A stretch of DNA of 64,000 nt, from assembly GCA_036571765.1 (NCBI GenBank), contig BROE01000011.1, forward strand, positions 6,942,716 to 7,006,715. Direction: 5' to 3'. Under the pieces are notes generated by a model. That model saw only the letters and a program-made list of their open reading frames with translations. It was not told the origin of the DNA and made no database searches. This stretch comes from Plecoglossus altivelis. Its lineage: Eukaryota > Chordata > Actinopteri > Osmeriformes > Plecoglossidae. Made by a program: the position numbers and the translations under genes. Of this stretch, positions 1 through 12,711 are shown in pieces (positions within the stretch are counted from its first letter, which is position 1; each line of letters opens with the position of its first letter).

Positions 1-497
1 TCCAGCATAACCCAGAGGTGTTACACCATCTTCACAAAACACTATTTTATCTATGAACCTCAAAAGTTCTATTTAACATAAGATCCTTTTTTTACATCTC
101 TAGACTGAATAGACTGACGCTTTAGACTGAATAAGAATGGATAGCATGTCAGGAGAACAAGATGATGAAAGGATATGGACAGTGACAGAGAGAGTCCGAG
201 AGAGAGTAAGAATGTGAAAGAATTGAGTGAGAACAGAAGGATGAGAATAGAGAGAGTAGAAATGGCTACCCTTCTGCATTCAGAAGGTGTGGTAGCAGCT
301 TGGTAATATAGCCTAGTGGTGAACATCCCTAACACAGAGTAAAGTCATCTCTGTGTCACTGCACATGTGCAGTATTACCTTGAGGGTCCATCTCTGTGTG
401 AAAAGGATAAAACAGAGAGGAGAGAAGAGAAGAGAAAGAAAGAGATGGAACAGCCTAACAAAAGACAGGTGAGGCTTGCAAAAGGATATGTTCTGCA

Positions 498-565
498 TGT
501 GTATGTTGTGTGTGTGTGTGCGTGTGTGTGTGTGTGCATGTGTGTGTGTGCATGCGTGTATGTGG
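498..565. repeat. (TG)n microsatellite with CATG interruptions
   Basis: Alternating TG broken by occasional C or A, ending in a run of G. It makes long Cys/Val- or His/Thr-rich open frames in all directions; these are artefacts. Confidence 0.95.
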
Positions 566-929
566 GGGGGGGCTCCTGTGCACCCATGTGAAATCAATGC
601 TTCCCCGGCCAACGTCCCCCATAGTGCTTCTAGCCCAGTCCATGATTAATTAACCAACAACGTCTCCCTTCACTATCCATCCATACCTCCCCGCCTGACC
701 TCTCTCCCCTCTCTTCCTCACTCTCTCTCTCTCTCTCTCTCCCTCTCTCACCTACCACTTCCATATAACCCTTTCTCCTGACACCCCGCTCTGCCTTCCT
801 CTCTCTATTAGTCCCCTTTATTCCCATCTGCTGTACCAGTCTCTCGCTTTCTTTCTACCCCTTCCTCTTCTTCCTTTATCCTAACTTCTCTGCACCTTTT
901 CACACAGATGGCCCACCTTCCCATCCCTA

Positions 930-1045
930 ACTCCCCAAACACACGCACACACACACAGAATACCACCAGAACTCCCCAAACACACACACACAGAATACCA
1001 CCAGAACTCCCCAAACACACACAATACCACCAGAAGACTAACACA
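930..1045. repeat. Short minisatellite, about three units
   Basis: A unit of the form aactccccaaacacac followed by a variable CA stretch and aataccaccag occurs three times. The units differ in the length of the internal CA run, so the array combines a minisatellite with microsatellite slippage. Confidence 0.85.
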
Positions 1046-1234
1046 GCCTGAGTGTGGAGGGCCAGGAGTGGCCAGAGGTCACAGTGGATCCCCTCTCTCT
1101 GCTTCTCTGCAGGAGCCTCATTATTGATTCTACTCAAGGCAGCAGTCCAAGGGCCCTGTAGACAACACACACACACTGCAGTGCCTAATAAGTGGGTTTA
1201 GGGTAGATTTTTTTCTCTCTGATCACTCACACAT

Positions 1235-1238
<4 letters not shown>

Positions 1239-1292
<54 letters not shown>

Positions 1293-1297
1293 ACACA
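1239..1297. repeat. (CA)n microsatellite
   Basis: Nearly pure CA dinucleotide run of about 58 bases with one late interruption (acatac). Confidence 0.97.
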
Positions 1298-3184
1298 GCC
1301 TGGGGTTTAAAGACTCAGAAAAGCTGGTTCGCTTCCAGGAGCTCCTAACAGAAAAGTAGCTCCATGTCAGTGTGGATCCAGAAGACCTACAACCCCCAGC
1401 CAGCACTGGCAACATATTCAATGGAGAACCGGCAGAGAACATTTGGGGGTTCCAGTCGACGTTCCTCTGTTTCAATCTGGCACAGTTTACAGTTATGAAT
1501 GCAGGCTGTGTTACTGCTGATCTGTCACACACACACACACAAACAGGAGCACACATAAAGCTCATTGATTATTTTTCTAAAAGTCAGCTGGATACTTATG
1601 CAAGAGACTGGAAGAGGAACAGCCCAGAGAGAAGGCCTGCTGACAGGAGAGGGTGATGAGAGACAGGGATGTGGGGAGAAAGACAGAAGGAAAGTGAAAA
1701 GATGCAAAACAAAGAGAGACTGTGCAATGTTTAGGAGAGGATGAAAGGGAAAGAAAGAGCTGATGGAAGAGGGAAGGAGAGAGGGAGAGAAATAAAGAAT
1801 GTAAGCAAAAAGAGAAAGAGAGAAATTGAGTTGCCCAGAGGGCTTCATTTTCTCAGAACTGGAGGATAAGTTTCCTAATGGAGTGCAGAGCAGCAGCCTG
1901 GACCCGGAGGAGTTGGACCAACTCTGTGAGCGTTTGTTTTTCCTGCTGGCACAGTCAGGTGATTCTGGAGAATGTGACTAACCAGGAAGTAACTGCAGAA
2001 GAAAGGGAAGGGATTTGGAGCAGGAGAGAGGAGAGGAAGGCTGAAAGTGAGAGGGAAGAATAAAAAAGACGGCTCAATGCTTTTTTATAGTTTGAGACAC
2101 AAGGGGGAACATATATTGAGCAAATAAGCACAGTTAGAACATGAAAGGTAGAAATAATTGAGGATGAATAAAAGCAATGGGGGTTGTGTTCGTGCATGCA
2201 GAATTCTACCCTGACAGACAGCGGGTGGGGGGGCAGGAGATTCGTAAGATAAAACTAGGCCACATGGAAAAATCCAGCTGTAACGATCGCTAGTCAGAGC
2301 CTCAGTCCAATCACTCGTCTGCCTCAGTTCACCCTCTCCTCTCTAACTCACTCTATTTTTCATAGTCTCTCCTCTCCATTCTCATCCGGGGACGAGGTTT
2401 CAGTCACCCAAACTGTTGTGGAACTTTAAGGGATTTTCCGCTCTCAGCTCAACTCCACTAGACTATCAAAGCCTCTATTTGTGTTTGTGTCTGTGCGTCT
2501 ATCTGGGCCTCAGCCTGTCTCAAACTCTGCATCAAATATTGCACAAACATTGTTAAATAATGAATCTAAATAGGATTCATAGGCCTTTATGAGTATCCCT
2601 CCCTACTGAGAACATAAGAGACCGGAAACACAGGCCCAGAAAAGCCTGCCACTTCCTGCACTCCATGAAAACGTGGAGTCAGCGATATTGTGACTCCAAA
2701 GGGAAAAACCAGACATTTCCTGACATTCACTTCCTTTTCAGCTGGCATCATATCCTCGTCTATCATGCATAGAGGCCGAGTGTGATAGCACCTATTATTC
2801 CTTCCGTGCGTGTGCGTGTCCTAGATCTGCTTGATGATAGGTCCGAAAAATCAGAGTGCTTTGGGTGATGCGTTGCCATCTTTCCAAACAAGGCAGCTTA
2901 GGGGGCAGACAGCTCACCAGTACACAGGGGGCAGAAAACATAACATGGCACAGGCAGACAGTAAAACGTCACTGGTGGATGAATGTGGGAGAATAATATA
3001 CATAATATACAGTATAAGGTAAAACATTCAGGTCAACAATGGTTTGTGTGTGTGTGTGTAAGCAATGACTCATGCCCTTGTGTTCCTCCCATTGCTAACC
3101 CAGTCACATCCACTGTAGAATATCCTGTCATTGTTCTGTAGCGAGTCAACTCCATGTATGAAGTCCTCCACTGCTAAAGAACCC

Positions 3185-3187
<3 letters not shown>

Positions 3188-3222
<35 letters not shown>
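3188..3222. repeat. (CA)n microsatellite
   Basis: Pure CA run of about 35 bases. Confidence 0.95.
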
Positions 3223-3224
<2 letters not shown>

Positions 3225-5089
3225 CCATTCCTTCCTGGCTCTTTCCTTATATGCATCTGTATGCATCTGATCTGTGCTGTTTCCATCTTCCTCCCTTCCA
3301 GCCACCTTGAGTCTCCTCCCTCTCTCCTGAATGATTCAACTGCTATCAGGTGTCCTCCTCCAGTTCCTGTCAAGTGACACCCCTGGCTCTCAGCGCAGTT
3401 CACCTTTCCACCTCTATTCTTCAGTAAAACTGTCATAAAGTGCCATGCATTTTACAGGCTAAACACACAAACGCATTCACTCGCACCAGTAAAACGAGCA
3501 TGAAATATGGTTAGCAACAGATTCATCAGAACTATAGACCAGACTAGAGACTTCCACTCATGTCTTCCTGAGTCACTGCTGAGGACAGAACGTAGACAGG
3601 TAGAACTGTGACATGGTATTTCATGCTGACAGACAACAAGATGGAGGACATGGCTCTCGATACAGACTGAGCCATGGCAACGTGAAATGCTAGAGGGTAA
3701 ATAAGTATCTTAAAGTCACACATTCTGACAAAAGAAGTCAAGCACAATCAGCATTGCTGGAGGGATGCAGATATTTACTGATTGTAAGTAAGGTGCTTGG
3801 TGTTTTTCCACTACACGGCTGGTCTTGCAGTCCAGACTATTTCCCCAGCCTCTGACTGAGAACTGAACACTTAGTCCTTCTTGTGACTCTGACTCAACCA
3901 TTCCATGTTTGGCAGCTATTTAAAAAGGCTGAGCATTTGTCAGACACAACAGGAGCCACGTGAGTAGATGACGACAGGCAAGTGTGACAGACATAGCTGA
4001 GATGGAAGGACAGTGACAAAAAGGGAAGAGAGGAGGAGAGTCGGTAGGTTGAGCGACACTAATATTGTGATTGCTGACATACATCTAGCTGTAACTGATA
4101 CCGTAGGCTCCACGCTGGGCTTCTGAGAAACAACACATTTGTTTTGCAGAGCGTGTCATATTAATAATGTCGTTAAAGACTTGCGAAACACTTTGTATGT
4201 TGTCCAAGAATAACTTTACTTGCTTAGACAAAGCAACCGTTAGGTCACTGTACGTTTCTACTGCACAGCCATGACACTGAAAATACTCCTCTGTGTGGCC
4301 GCGATCCACCTGTGCGGTCTTCCTAAACTGTTGTTTGTCTCCATGAAGTTGCTTAGATCATGTGTCTCTCACAACAAAATCATTTACACCACCCCTTTTC
4401 TCAGTCTTTCGGACTCGCTGCGTCTGCCTGTGTCTCACACTCCCTCACCTAAAGGGTCGAGTGTTGTCGCAATAATCAATAATTAAAAGACAATAGTGTT
4501 CATCAAGGGCAGCATCACAGATGTGACCCGCGTCTATTGACTGGCACCCCTCCCCTCTGCCTCCCCCATCATGGTCAATTTCAGTACAGGCATTCATTTT
4601 TAAAGCGCCCCTGTCATCGAGATGGTAAAACAGCGGGTCCAAAGGCTGGTGGTACCGCCAGCGTAGGATGGTAGCAAAAAGAGCTGTCGCCTTGGCGGGC
4701 TGCAGAATTGAATCACACAAAATAAATGGTAAACAATGCTTTTTGTTGACTTGAGAAGGCCTGCACGCTGTACGGTCTATGCAGCATTTACAAACTCTCT
4801 AGACGCCAACAGACCTGTGAGCATGTGGGGAAAAATTTCCTGACGTGGGCAAACGTGGGACTTCATAAAACTGCTTCTTTTAACGTCCCTCCATGTCTCG
4901 GTAGCCTATGATGCTGTGTGTTTGAAAGGATATACTACATCTCACACTGGGGGAACAATGTAGCACAGCGAAGCTATACCCTTCTTATTCCGTTTGTAAA
5001 CAATGAAACAATCCAGATTATAATGTAGCCTGCTGTCAAAGCGGAGATCAACTCAACTCATGACCCCCTCTCCCCGGTTTACATCTTAC

Positions 5090-5183
5090 CTTTATATCTC
5101 TCCAGGACATCCTCGTATGCCTGAGCGAATTCTTTCTCCTGGGAATGGTTCGTGGGCAGTAAACCCGGTATAAAACCGGCCAT
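5090..5183 (-). CDS. macf1: macf1 internal alternative first coding exon (short N-terminus)
   Basis: This exon encodes 31 residues beginning MAGFIPGLLPTN and ending QAYEDVLERYK, followed by one base (G) and a strong donor, AAAG|GTAAGA. The QAYEDVLERYK ending is what I know from alternative N-termini of the plakin family (dystonin/BPAG1 and its paralogue MACF1), where it runs directly into DERDRVQKK of the first calponin-homology domain. The exon leaves in phase 1 with G, which would give Asp with a following AT, as in that junction. The macf1 exon at 9834-10053 has the same exit phase, so the two can serve as alternative starts onto one downstream exon. The upstream flank is CpG-rich, consistent with its own promoter. 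The rest of this very large cytoskeletal linker lies outside the window. Assignment to macf1 rather than dst rests on the neighbouring exon and on ndufs5. Confidence 0.85.
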
Positions 5184-5300
5184 GGTATCTCCGCTACCGG
5201 TGTCTAGGCACCGAATGGCCCGCTATACCGCGGTAATCCAGGACGGTGGATCCGGTTCCTCGCCAACGCAGCTGTCAAATCCGGTTTGCGTTTGAAGCCA
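5184..5300 (-). promoter_or_regulatory. macf1: Putative internal macf1 promoter, CpG-rich
   Basis: Immediately upstream of the short-N-terminus exon the sequence is rich in CpG (ccggt, ccgcgg, tcctcgccaacgc) compared with the AT-rich flanks. No splice acceptor precedes the ATG convincingly, so transcription may start here. This is inferred from composition only. Confidence 0.4.
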
Positions 5301-6504
5301 CGGTGGATGCGGCACACTACCACGCTTGCTTGTGAATTTAACTACCAGCGAATATCAAATATTTGTTACATTGGTGTTAAAGTGTAGTGTAGTCCAATCG
5401 TCTTTTAAGTAGACAGAAACTGTAGACTTCCACCGCGTCCAATGAATATATAAAACAATGTTATGTTTACGAAACAAAGAAGCGTAAATATCTATTTTGT
5501 TTGCCTACATCGTTTTCTCTCGGCAAAATCTGCCTAAAGAGCCACAATTCCAGGCGTATCGCTTCCCTCACATCCCTCCCACTGCAACGTCCTAACCGGC
5601 GAATGCTTTTTGTGTGTGTGCGCGCGCGGCTGAAGTGTGTGTGTGTGAGTGTGTGTGCGCGCGCAAAGGGGGGTCGTTGTGGGCTGCCCGATTCCTTCCG
5701 AAATCAGAAACGAAGGTCCAATGAAATGTTATCCGGATACCACTTCATAGCCTGTCCCTCCCTTTCGGAGTATTCCTGAAACGGTGGAAACCGCTCTAGC
5801 TCCACTGCATGCTTCCCAAGCGTAATGGCCGCTTCTGTTAAAGGCACGGTGTGTGACTATTCGACTCCCTCTCTCCCCCTCTCTCCACCCTCTTGCGCTC
5901 AGGTTTCTCTATTCTTCCTGCGATCGCTGTCATCCATCCCTCTCTACCGGCCAGTCAGAGCTCCACCAGAACAAATGTACCTCTGTAAGGTCAATACATG
6001 GCTGCCATGGCACACATTGCGTAAAGTAGGGTTAGAGCGCCCCTTGGAGGTATATCGGTGGGAACAACTAGTCCCATTTTCGGAGACAGCGTGCCCGGTA
6101 ATCTGCTTCCAGGATATTGTAGTTTTCATAGGGGATCAGTCAATACTCAGCCTGCCATCTAACGGTACAGGAATGCAACATCATCCCAGTTTATCAAAGG
6201 TGATCCACAATTTAAAATAGTCCAACTTTAATTTCAGAATTTTCATTTACTGCGTGGGAACATTCTGCACTAAAAAGCACCAAATAAACATAGCAGTGGT
6301 GTGTGAGAAGCACACAGATGCTTTAGATATCCATGCCTTTTATGTGAGCATATTAGGTGTATTAGGTGTGATGTCACACTAATACATTCAGATAAGACAT
6401 ACTGCCAAGAGATGTATCCGTGTTCTTGTGAGGTGATCATGACAGAATAGTACAGTGAAACACAAGTGTAGAAACTCGATTTAAAGAAAGATACTCAGCT
6501 AAGT

Positions 6505-6665
6505 GTATCCATCCATCCATTATCTACTGCTAATCCCTGGGAGGGATTGCAGTGCCGCTTCTTCCCATTGAGGGGTCACGGGTGACTGGAGCCTAACCCA
6601 GTAGCTTCGGGCCATAGGCAGGGTACACCCTGGACTGGGGCCAGCAAGTCGCAGGGCTAGCTAAG
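6505..6665. repeat. Decayed teleost dispersed repeat
   Basis: The segment opens with a short (ATCC)n run, then tatctactgctaatccc, ggggtcacgggtgactggagcc and cagggtacaccctggactgg. This matches the familiar layout of a repeat very common in fish genomes (tccatccattatct ... gggtcgcggg ... ggcggggtacaccctggac). The family name cannot be fixed from sequence alone. Confidence 0.7.
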
Positions 6666-6864
6666 TGTAAATAATTAATTGCATCTCCATGGAGATGTTT
6701 CCTGTCTTGTATGCTATGACTGTATTTCTCTTTCTGTCTCGTCCGTCTCGTCCTCTCTTTCCCCATTCACACACATACACACACATTGTCCTGCTAGGCC
6801 AACCTAAAACTCACATATAGTATTCACTACTATATGAAAAGTAAACATGAACTATAGCCTTTAA

Positions 6865-6907
6865 GCACACACACACACACACACCCACGCAAACACACAC
6901 ACACACA
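6865..6907. repeat. (CA)n microsatellite
   Basis: CA run with two short interruptions (ccacgc). Confidence 0.93.
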
Positions 6908-7946
6908 TATTGTCCAGTGGCTTTAGTTGGACATTTAAGTAAATTGGGACAGAGGATATTGTTATTGACCAGAGTACTCCTACCCACAGAGACAGTGGAG
7001 ACACAAGAAACAGGAGAAACAGTAAGAGGGTGATGGGAAATGACTGGAGGAAGAGGGTAGTTTTGGTACTCAAACCTTGAGGATTCAACGACCTCAGACT
7101 TACAGCCAACACACAAATACAGGCTATGATATCCACTAACTGATGGATCAGATATTCCTACCGACATCCTACGTTATACATCTACATATAGTTGTGTACC
7201 CCATGAGAGTATGGTTCCAAACAACCACATCTCCATCGCTGCGATTTCAGTTTTACTTTAGACTACATGACAGATTGGATTCTGTGCATTAACACTGCAG
7301 TTTTCACAACTACCAGATTATAACAGTGGGGGAGAGGAGACAATACAGACATATCCACAGTCTCTACCCCAAGGCCTGTCTGGAAAGAGTTTCCTTTGGG
7401 AGACAAGATCAGCATACACTCCTCTAGTGGTCAGGAAGATACACTACACTACACTACACAGCCCAATCCGTTTTATAAAGCATTATGCATTGAAACATAA
7501 TGAAAACAGCTTCTGACACCACTCTCTTCTCTCTATGTCTTTCTCTCTGTCCGACTCTCTCCTCTGTCTCTTCTCTCTATCGCTCTCCCTCTCACCCCTC
7601 TCCAGCTGTCTCTCAGCCTCCATGCTGTGTACAGCTGCAGAAACAATTGCCGATATGAGGCATCATTATAAACAACAACACTGACAACCTCAAGTGAGTC
7701 AGTGACTCAGACCATAGCTGGTTTAAAGCAGCAAATTATCTCCACTGCTAAGAACCCATCTGGTTCAGGAGTCTGAAGTGACTCCATTGTGAATACATGG
7801 TGCCTGTTAGGTCAGGGTTGCCAGGTTAGGTAACTGTTACGGTTTTGCTGATGTGACTTATCCAACTGACATAATTGACATATTCAGTGACAGTCCAGCT
7901 CTACCCAGTCCAAACTGCACAATTCTCCTTCTTCTTCTCCTCTCCT

Positions 7947-7949
<3 letters not shown>

Positions 7950-7990
<41 letters not shown>
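7950..7990. repeat. (CT)n microsatellite
   Basis: CT run of about 40 bases within a longer pyrimidine-rich stretch; Leu/Ser-rich frames across it are artefacts. Confidence 0.95.
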
Positions 7991-7993
<3 letters not shown>

Positions 7994-9066
7994 TCTCTTC
8001 TCCTCTCTTTGTTCGTGGTCTGTCCCTCAAGAAAACCCTATAGCCTCTAACTCTCTATATTTAGGCTGCTGTTACTCCTCCCTCCGGCATCCCCATCTTT
8101 TTTCTCACTTCCCTCCCCATCCTCCAACCTCCGTAAATCGTCTCTCTCTCTCTCTCTCTCTCTCCTTACCTTGGATTTAGTCTATCTTTCACTCTACTTT
8201 TCTCATAAACTCTCTTTCTCTCAAGCTCAAATTTAAATTCAAATGCTCTCTCTCGTTCTCTCAACTGTTTGTTTTTCCCCCTTTTCTCTGTGCTCTGCCA
8301 GTGTCTGTCCTGCTCCTTCATAGCCATGGTAACTGCTAGACTGGGAGAGAGTGCATGCAGGTCCCCATGGCAACTGGGGACTAGCCTGGGCCAGGCTGAG
8401 CTGTCCTATCGGTTGCCTGGAGAAAAATGTTTGAGGAAGCGCTCCGGCAGGCAGGCAGCTAGACGCCTCAGCTCCATGCTGGCACTGTGTGTCTGGGGGC
8501 CTAGTAGACTGTCCATACATTTACATTGCTGTACCACTGCAATCCACACCCTGCTAGTCTGAATCTATTTTCCTCAAAAACACATATGCACACACGCACC
8601 GACACATACAGTGTATACACACACAAGTGTTTTATGTGAACAAAAAATGATGCACCCACAAATACTTCATTCCCTTAAGGCTTACACTAGATTTGATATG
8701 CCCTCTGCACTACCAGGTCATGTGATGGGAAATGAACAATTCAGACAACATGCAATGTAAGCCAATGCCATGGTGACAACCTAATGGTACATCTCATGCT
8801 TTCAAGTGATCTAGTTTATCATTTGACTCGGCAGATCTAAGCTTCCAACAGGCTACATAATGACAAGGTAGAGATATTTCCAGAGATACAACACAGTTTC
8901 TTAAATGTGTCTATTTAAAGATAGGGTCCTATCCTTCACTTCAGTAAAATGCGAAGCAGAACTGACTTCACACACTGGTTATGTATTTTGTTGTCTAGAT
9001 TTTTAATTTTGAGTAAAGGCACTGTGACCTGTTGTCCACCACCAGCCAGGAAATCAGCCTCACTTA

Positions 9067-9070
<4 letters not shown>

Positions 9071-9115
<45 letters not shown>

Positions 9116-9116
9116 T
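9071..9116. repeat. (CT)n microsatellite
   Basis: CT run with one CTT interruption, about 46 bases. Confidence 0.93.
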
Positions 9117-9833
9117 TCTTTCACTTCTCATGCCAAAGCTCAAAATCAAATCACAAAGTTACACTTCTGTACACAATTCTGTCTGCCCACTCTAGACAGA
9201 GCACACACTGTGCACTCTCAGAGTCACAGCTTCAACTACCTTATTAATCCGCTTTCCCACATGACTAATATACCGAGCCATTTTCTCACACTCTCCTCCC
9301 TTTCCCAGTGTATTCTCTCTTCCTCTAGTTTTACATGAAGTCAGTTCTACGCCTCTCTGTCCTTCACTCCAGTTTCCGTTCTTACATAGCCTCCTGCATC
9401 CATCTCTGTCTTTGTGTGGGACTCTGTCATAGTACAACCCTGATTATGTTGGTAAACAGTGATGGAATCTTCAGAAAATAGCAACTGCACAGCTTGCATG
9501 CCTTAGGAACCAACCATTCCTTTCTCACGTAACACACACGCACACATCTCTTCTTTTCTCTCCACTGTATCATTGCATCTCTCCTCCTAAGCAGGTCAGG
9601 CTCTCGTCCATCCATGGGAGTGATGATGACAGATGTATGGATTAAGATTTCCTTGATCTCTCTCCAGCTATAACCTGACAGTGGTATCATTGTCTTTGTG
9701 TGGCTGTTACATCCCTTTAGATATGAACAGCAGGGCAGGAAATAAAGTCTAAAAGATCCAACTTTTCCACCAATCCCCTGTGAGGTCAACCTCTCCAGGT
9801 AGCGAATGAGCTTAGTTGTCCCAATGTACTAAC

Positions 9834-10053
9834 CTGCCACACGCACCACTGCCCTCTCTGCCGGGTCCAGAACCGAGTCCTGACTTTTCCTCTTCCTCCT
9901 CTCATGACGTGCCAGGTTCCAGGGTAGTGTGTCTCCAGGGGGGCCCTGGGGACCGGAGGGGCAGGGGGACAGAGACCCCCCCGAGCGCTCACTTCGTAAC
10001 GATCGCTCGCTGAAGGAACGCTCGCTTAGCGTCTCCTCGTCTGAAGACTCCAT
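9834..10053 (-). CDS. macf1: macf1 N-terminal coding exon (microtubule-actin cross-linking factor 1)
   Basis: This exon starts the long N-terminus of MACF1, a giant spectraplakin that links actin to microtubules. It encodes 73 residues plus one base, opening MESSDEETLSERS, then Ser/Arg-rich SERSLRSERSGG, SLSPC and GDTLPWNL, and closing RKSQDSVLDPAERAVVRVA. The last segment is the signature that precedes DERDRVQKK of the first calponin-homology domain in vertebrate MACF1. The ATG at 10051-10053 is used; a GTG codon just 5' of it extends the open frame but is not a start. The donor is GTGGCAG|GTTAG, phase 1. The ATG lies 12 nt after a strong pyrimidine-rich acceptor (tctcctcccag|CCC), so a non-coding exon must exist upstream. 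All calponin-homology exons lie off the left edge. Confidence 0.95.
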
Positions 10054-12007
10054 CACGCCGCAGGGCTGGGAGGAGAGAGGGATGGAGGGAACAGAGGAGA
10101 GGAAGAGGGGGAGAGAAAGAGATGGAATAAGGATGGGGGAGGGGTTAGGATAGAGAAATAAGGTCAGGGTGGAAGGGATTGAGGAGAGATGTAGAAAAGG
10201 AATATAAAAGAGAGTACAGTGTGAGAGATTGTAGTCTCACTGTATAATTCATCATTCATCCTACAATGTAATCTGGCATAGCTCATTAATAATGCACAAG
10301 TCTTTGTCAGTCATGTAAGACACCTTGGTTGCAACATCATGCCACTAAGTGGTGACAATGAAGAGAGGAGTCTGATTAATGAGTCAACATAGTTTAAGTG
10401 ACAGGAAGAGAAGAGTGTTCATCTGAGTTCAGTCATGCCATTCGATGGCATCAAGGCATGGGTGTTTGTGAAGGAACAGGGTCATAGTCCGGCATCAGAG
10501 ACCATTTTCCACTCTCTCCTGCACCATCTCTCTTCCCTTCCTCACTCACTCTTTCTCCTTCTCACTCTCCCTCACTATTCTTCAATCAGTCATCATTACA
10601 TGGAAGAGGAGCATAACATCTCTGTTGATAATGGACTCATGTAAAATAGTGCGTAAGGATATTTCAAAATGAGATGTTTTCAGATCTTTGATGATAATAA
10701 TTGTGACACAATGGATGACTGGAGCTGTGGTTGGGGAAGGTTTATGGCATGGCACAGTCTGAGGAGCAATGAGATGGAATTAAAGCCTTAGGAAGAGGAT
10801 GATCGAACACTCTACTCTGTCATCTATTAATAATGCCTAGTCGATACTGGACAGGGGACACTTGAGACTGTTTGAGAAGGAGGGCGATAAGAAGAAGGGG
10901 GGAGAAGATGAGCTGGAGGACATGGAAAGGAGAAGGGCAGGGAAGAGGGGAGGTGAAGGAAATCCTAACCTGTCTATCACACAGATGATCGATAGCCCTA
11001 ACCTCAGCACAGCTGTGTCTAGGGACCTTCAATAGCCTCATTCTTTAAGGTCTGATCCTGGACCTGTCTTGTCCTGTTCTCAGGAAGTATCGACAGATTC
11101 GATTTTCTTTTTACTTTTCATTTTTTGTACTTAGAAGAGAAGTTTGACTTTTGACCAAAATACATTTTTCTTCCAAAACAATAACCGGTTATGATGACTG
11201 CAAGCGGTGGGATTATACCATTGTGGAAAGAGGAATACAAATTATAGATGCTTTTTGAATCTGTGGTAACTATTTATGCATGACTGTAACTGCTACTCCT
11301 GCCTCCTTTCACGACTCATGTGGCCTCAGCTGGAAAGCTGCTCCACTTCCTGAAACATGTCTCAAGGAACAGGAAGAAGGAAGGGTTTTAGTTTCCCAGA
11401 ATCTTTTTTTTTTTTTTTGATCAGTCGTTTTTCCTGCTGTTGCATGACATAGAGCTGACTTCTCGGTATTCTGCAGAGCACAAATAGAGACTGAACATGT
11501 GTGCGTGAGCTTTCAAAGACATGCTGTGTCGTTATGGATCTCTGTGGCGCGGAATGAAAAATAGAGATCTCCTTTCACGTTGAGTTCTCAAAATGCAAAC
11601 TTTGAAAAACACTCTTAATTCAATCATTTCCTTACAAATGCCTTCTCCTCTTCCGCTATGTTTTCTCTCGCATACCCAACCTGAATGCACACACACACAT
11701 ACACTGACTCACTTGTTCCCTCAAACACACATTCACACGTACTCCTCTACCCTGTGTGTCCCCTTTGATGACACACAGTTGGAATTCCACAGTGTGGATG
11801 CTATGGGCATGAGCCTCCAGATTTATAACTTGCAGGAACGCCTCCAGATGTGCATGGATACAGGGTGTTCCACAGCTTCCACTGGCTAGTGTGTGTGTTT
11901 GCAGTGTGTCTTTCTAAAAGCTGGACAGCTGTTAGAATTTAACCAATATTCATGGTAAACAGACAGGACTGCTGGGTTACCTAAGCATAAAGGAATATCC
12001 ACTCATG

Positions 12008-12008
12008 C

Positions 12009-12045
<37 letters not shown>

Positions 12046-12336
12046 TCGTGCGTGTGCGTGCATGCGTGTGCGTGTGCATGACTGGTTTCAGAAGGACTTA
12101 TGGACAAGTGTTCTGCTTCCCCTCTTAGAAACCGGCCCACTGTCATGAGTAACACTGACACACTGCCTAGACTCATGTCCTCTGAACTAGCAGAAACAGA
12201 CACAGACACACTGATACCAAGCACAGCTGAAGGGGATGAGGTAGGCGGAAGAAAGAGACTCCCGGGAGAAGACGTGTGTATCTGAGAGAAAATTTGGAAA
12301 TGGTTGAGTGTGCGTGTGTGTGTGGTGTGTGTGTGT

Positions 12337-12378
<42 letters not shown>

Positions 12379-12649
12379 TAGGATGACGAGAGAGAAGAGA
12401 GATGAGAGAGACAGAACAGAACAGACACACAGACAGACACGGCAGACAGGAGAAAGGAAACAATGAGACAGAAATTAGAAGGTGTGGCTGTGTGTGAAAG
12501 GGAGAGAGAGAACCAATAGCCAACCAGACAGACAGGGTGTGCTCGTGTCGGTGTGTGGTTGTGTGTGTGGGTGGGTGTGGTGTGTGGTGGGGATATGTGG
12601 TGTGTGTGTGTGTGTTGTGTGGTGTGTGTGTGTTGTGTGTCGGTGTGTG

Positions 12650-12708
<59 letters not shown>
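12008..12708. repeat. Cluster of TG, TGTGG and AG microsatellites
   Basis: Four tracts lie within 700 bases: (TG)n at about 12008-12065 with C interruptions, (TG)n/(GTGTGG)n at 12305-12377, a TGTGTGG-type imperfect array at 12545-12655, and a pure (AG) run at 12655-12708. Long frames on both strands across this block are repeat artefacts. Confidence 0.93.

Positions 12709-12711
<3 letters not shown>

Larger units (their letters stand above)
1..5089 (-). other. macf1: macf1 intron sequence downstream of the internal first exon
   Basis: No exon can be supported here. It is interpreted as the intron between the macf1 first exons and the actin-binding-domain exons, which must lie beyond position 1. 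It holds several microsatellites (TG near 498-565, CT near 717-740, CA near 1239-1297 and 3188-3222) and a short minisatellite at 930-1045. The open frames present are low-complexity or random. Confidence 0.55.
5301..9833 (-). other. macf1: macf1 intron between the two first exons; no gene seen
   Basis: Unique sequence with CA and CT microsatellites (6865-6907, 7950-7990, 8141-8163, 9071-9116) and one decayed dispersed repeat near 6505-6665. No exon-like open frame flanked by splice sites was recognised. Confidence 0.5.
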
